64,000 nt of DNA. It comes from Reticulitermes speratus. Taxonomy: Eukaryota; Arthropoda; Insecta; Blattodea; Rhinotermitidae. A program made the translations under genes and the position numbers. Of the stretch, positions 60,701 through 64,000 are shown in pieces. Under the pieces are notes generated by a model, which saw only the letters and a list, made by a program, of their open reading frames with translations, made no database searches and was not told the DNA's origin. The stretch spans positions 23,757,711 through 23,821,710 of the forward strand of contig JAJKFL010000012.1 of assembly GCA_021186555.1 (NCBI GenBank), written 5' to 3'. Position 1 is the first letter of the stretch. Each line of letters opens with the position of its first letter.

Positions 60701-63700
60701 ATAATAGATCAGAGACAAGTATTGCAAATTTGGGAGAATTATATTACAGAGCTCTACGATCAAGCTAATCGACCAGAACACCTAGAAGTCGAACCTGAAG
60801 CTGAAGTAGATGAAGACGATAAAGGCCCTTATATTTTGCAAAGTGAAGTGGAAAAAGCTATCGAGGAGATGAGGGATAAGAAGGCTACAGGAGATGATGA
60901 TGTACCTGGAGATGTACTCAAATTGTTGGGAGAAGATGATCTCAAACTGATGACACAGCGGATCGAAGGCATATATGTAACTGGAGAGTGGCCCAAATAT
61001 TCATTGAAGTTATAATGATTGCCTTAAAGAAGAAGCCCAATGTTACAAAATGCAGCGACCATCACACAATCAGCATCATCGCACATACAGCAAAGATAGT
61101 AGCAAGGATACTTAGAAGAAGGATTGAAAGGAAGACTGAGGATGTGCTTGGAGAAGATCAGTTTGGATTTAGAAGAGGAAAAGGAACTAGGGATGCAATT
61201 GGGATGCTGAGAATAATATCAGAACGGACCTTGGTCATAGATAAGGAATTGTGTGCTTGCTTCATAGAAGGCATTTGACCGTGTCAACTGGACCAAATTA
61301 ATGCAAATCCTAAAAGGAATTGGGATAGACTGGCGCGAAAGAAGATTGATTGGCAAATTGTACATGGAACAGAGTGTCAAAATACGACTGGACCAAGGGG
61401 AAACTAGAAGTGTGAAGATTGGAAGAGGAGTTGGACAAGGTTGCTGTTCGTCGCCAATTCTGTTCAACTTTTACAGCGAGTACCTTACCAAGGGAGCTCT
61501 TGATGGGTTTGGAGACTTCAAAATAGGAGGACAAGTAATTCACACTGTGAAATATGCAGATGACCTTGTGCTACTGGCTAAGGAAGAAATGGTGCTACAG
61601 GGCATGGTTGATAGACTAATTGAAACTGGAAGATGCTATGGAATGGAAATTAATGTGGAAAAAACTCAGGTAATGAGAATCTCAAGGCAACCATACCCAG
61701 TAAAAATTGTGATAGATCAAAAACAATTGGAGAATGTGGAATATTTCAATTATTTGGGTAGCTTGCCAACAAATGATGCAAGGTGTACGCGTGAAATTAA
61801 ATCCAGAATTGTCATGGCAAAAGCAGCATTCAACAGGAAGAAGACTCTTTTCCCCAGCAAACTGGACTTAAATTTAAGGAAGAAACTAGTAAAGTGCTAC
61901 ATTTGGAGCATAGCTTTGTATGGTGCTGAAACGTGGACACTTCGGGAAGCAGATCAGAAGTATCTGGAAAGTTTTGAAATGTGGTGCTGGAGAAGAATGG
62001 AGAAGATCAGTTGGACCAATCGTGTGAGAAATGAAGAAGTATTACACAGAGTCAAAAAGGAGAGGAATATCCTGCATACAATAAAAAGAAGAAAGGCTAA
62101 CTAGATTGGTCACATCTTGCATAGAAACTGCCTTCTAAAACACATGATTGAAGGAAAGTTAGAGGGAAGGATAGAAATGACAGGAAGACAAGGAAGAAGG
62201 CGTAAGCAGCAACTGGATGACCTTAAGGAAAGGAGAAGGTATTGGAAATTGAAAGAGGAAGCACCAGATCGCACCCTATGGATTACTCGCTTTGGAAGAG
62301 GCTATGGACCTATCGTAAGACAGACTACAGAATGAATGAATAACTAATCAGAAGTCTTAGTTTTAAGCTTCTTCTTCCATTGTGTTTAAATGAAATGAAG
62401 TGACAGGCAGTGCAAGCAATGTGCAGTTGATTCTCTTCTGTTTCACAGAGGCTCACCCTATTGATCCGGGTGCTCTTCACTGCTGCAGTGGGCATCGCCA
62501 AACTGATGTTCAGGATGTGATGACAAGTCTAGATTGCGGGACCTTGAGAGGTGATCCGCTGTCTGTTAGTCACAGATCACTGCAGGCCAACCGTAATAAG
62601 AACGGTAAGTAAGAAATGGACCGAGAAAGTCAGTAAGTAGCACACAGTGTAGCAACAACATTTTACAGTGCATACAATTTATCAAATGCTTCAGGTTAGG
62701 GTATAGCATGGTTATCAGTAAATATAAATTAGTAATTACACAGGTCAGTGATTCAGTTCAGTGCATAATACACATTAGTACAGATGCCAACTGCATTCAG
62801 TATTATCAAAGTTTTACACCATCATGGTGTTTGGTATGCCCTCTAATTGTGTAATATTCATAATGTGAATTTTAATAACATTTATGATTTGGTTTCACTG
62901 TTATTTCAGGAGACAAGCACTCGGATATCATCAATATTTACCATTCTAAGTATGGGGGGAGGCTAGAAACCAAATATGAGAAAGGATGTACCGTATATTC
63001 TCGAATCTAATGCGCACCCTTTTTACAGTTTTAGAGGGCTAAAAAATCAACTGCGTATTAGATTCACGTGCGGATTAGATTCGCGGTCTAGAGCTGTACG
63101 TGCCGTAAGAACAATACAATACAATAATCTATTATTTTATTATTTATTATTATAATAATATAATAATTGGGTCCAGTGAATTTCCTTCGTGACGCCTCAC
63201 ACCCGCTGATCGCTGCCTTGTGTTTCCGCCATAGTCGAACGTTGCTTTCATTAACTCCAAAAATTGCAGCGGCTTTGCGGTTTCCATTCTCCCCTGCGCA
63301 CTGAATAACTTCACGTTTGAACTTCGCCGTATATGAGAGTCGTTTAGATTTCAGGTGTCCCTCTTCCATAACTACGGTACACGACAAATTGGAACAAGCA
63401 CCTCCCACGTTTCAACAACTAAAGCTCAGCTGGCTTCAGACGAGATTGCGCACGTCTGTTGAGAAAGGCCCCGCCTCTATCGGTATGACTCATCGGCCAC
63501 AGGCGTAGCGTCGGATTTTAATGCATTGGTAACATCCAATATTATTCAATCAGTCGCCCCGTGGGCAAGGGGTGGTTGAAGGAAAGGTGCGGATTAGAAT
63601 CGCGAACTAACTTTTTTTCGTTTAAGAAGTCGCCAAAAACTGGGTGCGCATTAGATTCGGATGCGCATTAGATTCGAGAATATACGGTATTCTGTCTGTT

Positions 63701-64000
63701 TCATTCTCAGTGAGCGCTTTTCTAAAATAGTGTATGTGCTTTCAATGAGACTAGTAGAAGGAAAATTAGGTTTATGTAATGTTAGTCTCATGTTCTCTTA
63801 TTTCTCAAATTTTTTGTTAAAAAAATGTTTTGTGTACAGTGGATAAGAAAGCCAGCCATGAGCAACTACATCTGGAGCATGGTGAGCAGACTGTGCCTCT
63901 TCTCCCTTCACACACACTTGAAAATAAAACTCCAGACTTCACCGAAGATGCCAAACAGTTTAAAAAAAAGCAGGGTCGTATTGAAGACCTTGTGTCAGAA
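42590..64000 (+). CDS. EDEM2: EDEM2, ER degradation-enhancing alpha-mannosidase-like protein 2 (3' partial; frameshift in exon 3)
   Basis: Exons are 42590-42702, 43445-43555, 48930-49114, 50746-50989, 51613-51943, 53379-53470, 54743-54913, 58499-58688, 62449-62604, 62910-62987 and 63840-64000 (open at the window end). Phases agree at every junction, giving about 611 residues so far once one missing base in exon 3 is allowed for. A hydrophobic signal sequence is followed by a GH47 domain. EDEM2-specific blocks are [42 protein letters not shown] and [12 protein letters not shown]. Known role: ER-lumen mannosidase that starts trimming of Man9 glycans for ERAD, working with the thioredoxin-like protein TXNDC11. 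Acidic GH47 motifs ([26 protein letters not shown]) and the calcium-binding Thr of NTEAHP are present. Oddities are the exon 3 frameshift, the duplicated splice-donor minisatellite after exon 7, the LINE in intron 8 and the pogo insertion at the exon 10 donor. Confidence 0.93.
42703..43444 (+). other. EDEM2 intron 1
   Basis: 742 bp, CpG-richer in its first 200 bp and otherwise featureless. Confidence 0.7.
43445..43555 (+). CDS. EDEM2: EDEM2 exon 2
   Basis: Residues 38-74: [19 protein letters not shown], then [10 protein letters not shown], the start of the GH47 fold. The acceptor is ttttcag and the donor GTATAG. Confidence 0.92.
45006..45303. mobile_element. 298-bp pogo/Tigger-like MITE with TA duplications
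   Basis: The ends cagtgtactctcgattatc and gataatcgagggtgcattg are inverted repeats, flanked by TA at 45004-45005 and 45304-45305. Internal attatctgtgc and ggattatccg motifs echo the ends. It is non-coding. Confidence 0.82.
45771..46720 (-). pseudogene. pogo/jerky-type transposase relic, internally deleted
   Basis: The minus strand begins with an N-terminal CENP-B-like DNA-binding part broken by stops (pieces such as [33 protein letters not shown] and LQNGG). After a gap where the DDE core should be, an 85-codon frame starts [20 protein letters not shown] and has an acidic C-terminus ([13 protein letters not shown]) typical of Tigger/jerky proteins. A 42-bp direct duplication (46123-46164 and 46165-46206) lies inside. 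Confidence 0.65.
46764..47055 (-). mobile_element. tRNA-derived SINE, nearly complete
   Basis: Read on the minus strand: a head with tagcatagtcag (box A-like) and ggttcggggattgaacc (box B region), a GC-richer body, and a tail of CTTTACC repeats at 46764-46777. The body matches 37884-38115 and, inverted, 52890-53110. No clear target-site duplication found. Confidence 0.75.
47463..48147 (-). mobile_element. pogo/Tigger element with transposase N-terminal remnant
   Basis: The ends cagtagagttcctttaatcc and the reverse complement cagtagaattcctttaatct are about 25-bp inverted repeats. TA is present at the left (47461-47462) and TG in place of TA at the right. The minus-strand 82-codon frame has [21 protein letters not shown] and a helix-turn-helix ([17 protein letters not shown]), the pogo/CENP-B N-terminal DNA-binding domain. 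The continuation ([28 protein letters not shown]) shows the second DNA-binding part. The catalytic domain is absent. Confidence 0.85.
48930..49114 (+). CDS. EDEM2: EDEM2 exon 3 (carries a -1 frameshift)
   Basis: Residues 75-136. [17 protein letters not shown] and [11 protein letters not shown] read in the incoming frame. [18 protein letters not shown] and LLSAHLLSY read one frame later. The switch falls at the A-run 49025-49027, where one more A would restore a continuous frame and an exon length that fits both neighbours. Unshifted, the frame stops at TAA 49075-49077. The acceptor is attgcag and the donor GTAGGT. Confidence 0.88.
49115..50745 (+). other. EDEM2 intron 3
   Basis: 1.6 kb, AT-rich, nothing recognised beyond chance open frames. 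Confidence 0.65.
50746..50989 (+). CDS. EDEM2: EDEM2 exon 4
   Basis: Residues 137-218: [32 protein letters not shown], then [20 protein letters not shown]. The [12 protein letters not shown] segment is a GH47 core block. The acceptor is tgcacag and the donor GTAAGA. Confidence 0.95.
50990..51612 (+). other. EDEM2 intron 4
   Basis: 623 bp, AT-rich, nothing recognised. Confidence 0.65.
51613..51943 (+). CDS. EDEM2: EDEM2 exon 5
   Basis: Residues 219-328: [34 protein letters not shown] (with a conserved acidic residue), [12 protein letters not shown] and [12 protein letters not shown]. It is the largest exon and the one that most clearly separates EDEM2 from EDEM1 and EDEM3. The acceptor is atttttag and the donor GTATGT. 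Confidence 0.96.
52240..52450 (+). mobile_element. SINE body, diverged
   Basis: Shares with 52890-53110 the order gggtgctggggg, ctcttccctcaagaataaag, caaggttaagaa, gagctatacttccac, ttgcttccatgcc and a terminal aactttaac. The head is missing or too diverged. Confidence 0.55.
52890..53115 (+). mobile_element. SINE body and tail
   Basis: Reverse-complement match to 46764-46960 through ggggtaaagtggccaggcc, gaggttaggacagag, agagctatacctctac, gccttcatggcac and ggagaactttacc. The tRNA head is not evident upstream, so it is 5'-truncated or diverged. Confidence 0.65.
53379..53470 (+). CDS. EDEM2: EDEM2 exon 6
   Basis: Residues 329-359: [20 protein letters not shown] then PEYYNIPQ. The acceptor is ttacag and the donor GTAAGG. 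Confidence 0.95.
53471..54742 (+). other. EDEM2 intron 6
   Basis: 1.3 kb, AT-rich. A stretch at about 54185-54330 (gcctgggattgaacccagac) has a box B-like reverse-complement word and may be an old SINE scrap. Nothing else is seen. Confidence 0.5.
54743..54913 (+). CDS. EDEM2: EDEM2 exon 7 (3' end is unit 1 of a minisatellite)
   Basis: Residues 360-416: [20 protein letters not shown] (GH47 acidic motif), [12 protein letters not shown], then a variable 9-residue stretch and CGYAT at the exon end. The donor GTACGC at 54914 keeps phase 0 with exon 8. Reading through it gives TAG at 54944-54946. From residue SI onward the exon end is the first copy of the tandem repeat, and it is 6 bp longer than most other copies. 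Confidence 0.9.
54867..55575 (+). repeat. 73-bp minisatellite made of exon 7's 3' end and its splice donor (10 units)
   Basis: Units start at 54867, 54946, 55018, 55091, 55164, 55237, 55309, 55381, 55454 and 55529; spacings are 79, 72, 73, 73, 73, 72, 72, 73 and 75. Each unit has a coding-like part that would read [14 protein letters not shown], then a GT splice-donor-like site (GTACGC in unit 1, GTATGC in units 2-9), then acttgtagttgcagtttttctgtata. In the last unit the donor context is changed to attGTATAC. Overlapping open frames of 74-102 codons across the array (repeating VFLYSIQHG) are artefacts of the non-triplet period. Confidence 0.95.
56621..56703. repeat. GATGA-hairpin-GAAAC motif followed by (AAT)n
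   Basis: ctgatgatggcccagggagg has an internal stem (ggccc/gggcc) followed by gaaacattt. This resembles the motif in the 14-kb and 25-kb repeats. About nine AAT units follow at 56675-56702. Confidence 0.55.
56800..57420 (+). mobile_element. mariner transposase relic
   Basis: Plus-strand pieces in shifted frames are [17 protein letters not shown] (first catalytic Asp region, here Asn in place of Asp/Glu), FVPP-like, HDSAPAHT (second catalytic Asp), [16 protein letters not shown] and PEIQE...VLHAIPK. The order is that of a full mariner transposase, with many stops and indels. Confidence 0.75.
58037..58106. repeat. Short foldback related to the ggaggcag family
   Basis: gcagtcttgtagatgcctcc (58040-58059) pairs imperfectly with ggaggcagtgtg...caagactac (58071-58100). 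Confidence 0.5.
58499..58688 (+). CDS. EDEM2: EDEM2 exon 8
   Basis: Residues 417-479: [54 protein letters not shown]. The GH47 calcium-binding Thr is the last complete codon. The acceptor is ttgcag and the donor GTTTGT is weak. Confidence 0.95.
58689..62448 (+). other. EDEM2 intron 8
   Basis: 3.8 kb, two-thirds of it a LINE insertion (59842-62340). The 58700-59830 part shows nothing recognisable. Confidence 0.7.
59831..62351 (+). mobile_element. 5'-truncated non-LTR retrotransposon with 11-bp target-site duplications
   Basis: The direct repeat taactaatcag at 59831-59841 and 62341-62351 brackets 2499 bp. The body encodes, in several frames, the C-terminal part of an AP-type endonuclease ([41 protein letters not shown]) and a linker. 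The reverse transcriptase follows ([66 protein letters not shown]), then a C-terminal basic domain ending [12 protein letters not shown]. The 3' end is an aatgaatgaa tail. It is L1/RTE-like in layout; I cannot place the clade firmly. Stops at about 60230 and several frameshifts make it inactive. It lies in sense orientation. Confidence 0.92.
62449..62604 (+). CDS. EDEM2: EDEM2 exon 9
   Basis: Residues 480-531. Opens [13 protein letters not shown], completing the NTEAHP calcium-site motif split by intron 8. Then comes a divergent luminal tail. The acceptor is ttcacag and the donor GTAAGT. Confidence 0.93.
62605..62909 (+). other. EDEM2 intron 9
   Basis: 305 bp, AT-rich, nothing recognised. 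Confidence 0.7.
62910..62987 (+). CDS. EDEM2: EDEM2 exon 10 (donor site carries a transposon)
   Basis: Residues 532-557: [20 protein letters not shown] then TKYEKG. Of the three GTs before the in-frame TAA, only the one at 62988 leaves the phase needed by exon 11. The pogo-like element starts two bases after that GT, so the donor now reads GTACCG. Without the element it would read GTATTC. Confidence 0.75.
62988..63839 (+). other. EDEM2 intron 10
   Basis: 852 bp, of which 697 are the pogo-like element plus one duplicated TA. The ancestral intron would have been about 153 bp. Confidence 0.7.
62991..63687 (-). mobile_element. 697-bp pogo-like element with a transposase DNA-binding domain remnant
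   Basis: Terminal inverted repeats ccgtatattctcgaatctaa and ttagattcgagaatatacgg are perfect over at least 20 bp. TA lies on both sides (62989-62990 and 63688-63689). Multiple subterminal copies of gcggattagattcg-like motifs sit near both ends, probably transposase-binding sites. The minus strand (63408 to about 63170) encodes [20 protein letters not shown] then [20 protein letters not shown], a Brinker-like helix-turn-helix found at the N-terminus of some pogo transposases. The catalytic domain is missing. CpG content is high, so the insertion looks young. Confidence 0.9.
63840..64000 (+). CDS. EDEM2: EDEM2 exon 11 (continues past the window)
   Basis: Residues 558-611, open to the last base. 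It reads [20 protein letters not shown] then [12 protein letters not shown] and a basic run (KQFKKKQGR). VPLLPS resembles the VPLLSCP segment near the end of vertebrate EDEM2. The acceptor is gtgtacag. Confidence 0.85.

Noticed and set aside
61301-62104. 267-codon frame, the longest in the window, as a host gene
   Set aside because: It is the reverse transcriptase C-terminal half (YADD box) of the LINE in EDEM2 intron 8.
62950-62951. Alternative EDEM2 exon 10 donor at AAGTATGG
   Set aside because: It leaves two bases, and joining to exon 11 then gives an immediate stop (AAT GGA TAA).

Overview
This window is a piece of an insect nuclear genome. It has short exons with GT-AG introns and large AT-rich spacers. 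It contains many pogo/Tigger and mariner relics, a non-LTR retrotransposon and tRNA-derived SINEs. CpG is scarce and TpG/CpA abundant almost everywhere, as in a genome with a history of germline methylation. The retroelement and SINE types, and CCTAA-type telomere-like repeats, fit Blattodea (cockroach or termite). That placement is inference from remembered repeat families, not a database result.

Three protein genes are recognisable, all on the + strand. (1) Bases 1-393 are the last exon of an Ikaros/hunchback-type zinc-finger gene with the paired C-terminal C2H2 fingers. About 22 kb without a recognisable gene follows, holding a transposase relic, foldback repeats, a reverse-transcriptase scrap and a tandem array. 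(2) TIPRL (TIP41-like regulator of PP2A-type phosphatases) is complete: five exons at 23695-23867, 24271-24450, 27764-27983, 30924-31082 and 35006-35128, giving 284 residues with all phases matching. (3) EDEM2 (ER degradation-enhancing alpha-mannosidase-like, GH47) starts at 42590 and has eleven exons before the window ends inside exon 11.

Between TIPRL and EDEM2 lie mariner and SINE relics and a CpG-retaining block near 38.1-38.8 kb. Two weak candidate exons of an unrecognised transcript follow it.

EDEM2 holds the most unusual structures. A 73-bp minisatellite of ten units (54867-55575) has multiplied the 3' end of exon 7 together with its 5' splice site. A 697-bp pogo-like element (62991-63687) has inserted into the TA that follows the G of the exon 10 splice donor. 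Exon 3 carries a one-base frameshift in an A-run at 49025-49027. Intron 8 carries a 2.5-kb 5'-truncated retrotransposon with an 11-bp target-site duplication.

TIPRL and EDEM2 work in different pathways (phosphatase/TOR signalling, and ER glycoprotein quality control). Nothing in the sequence suggests they are co-regulated.
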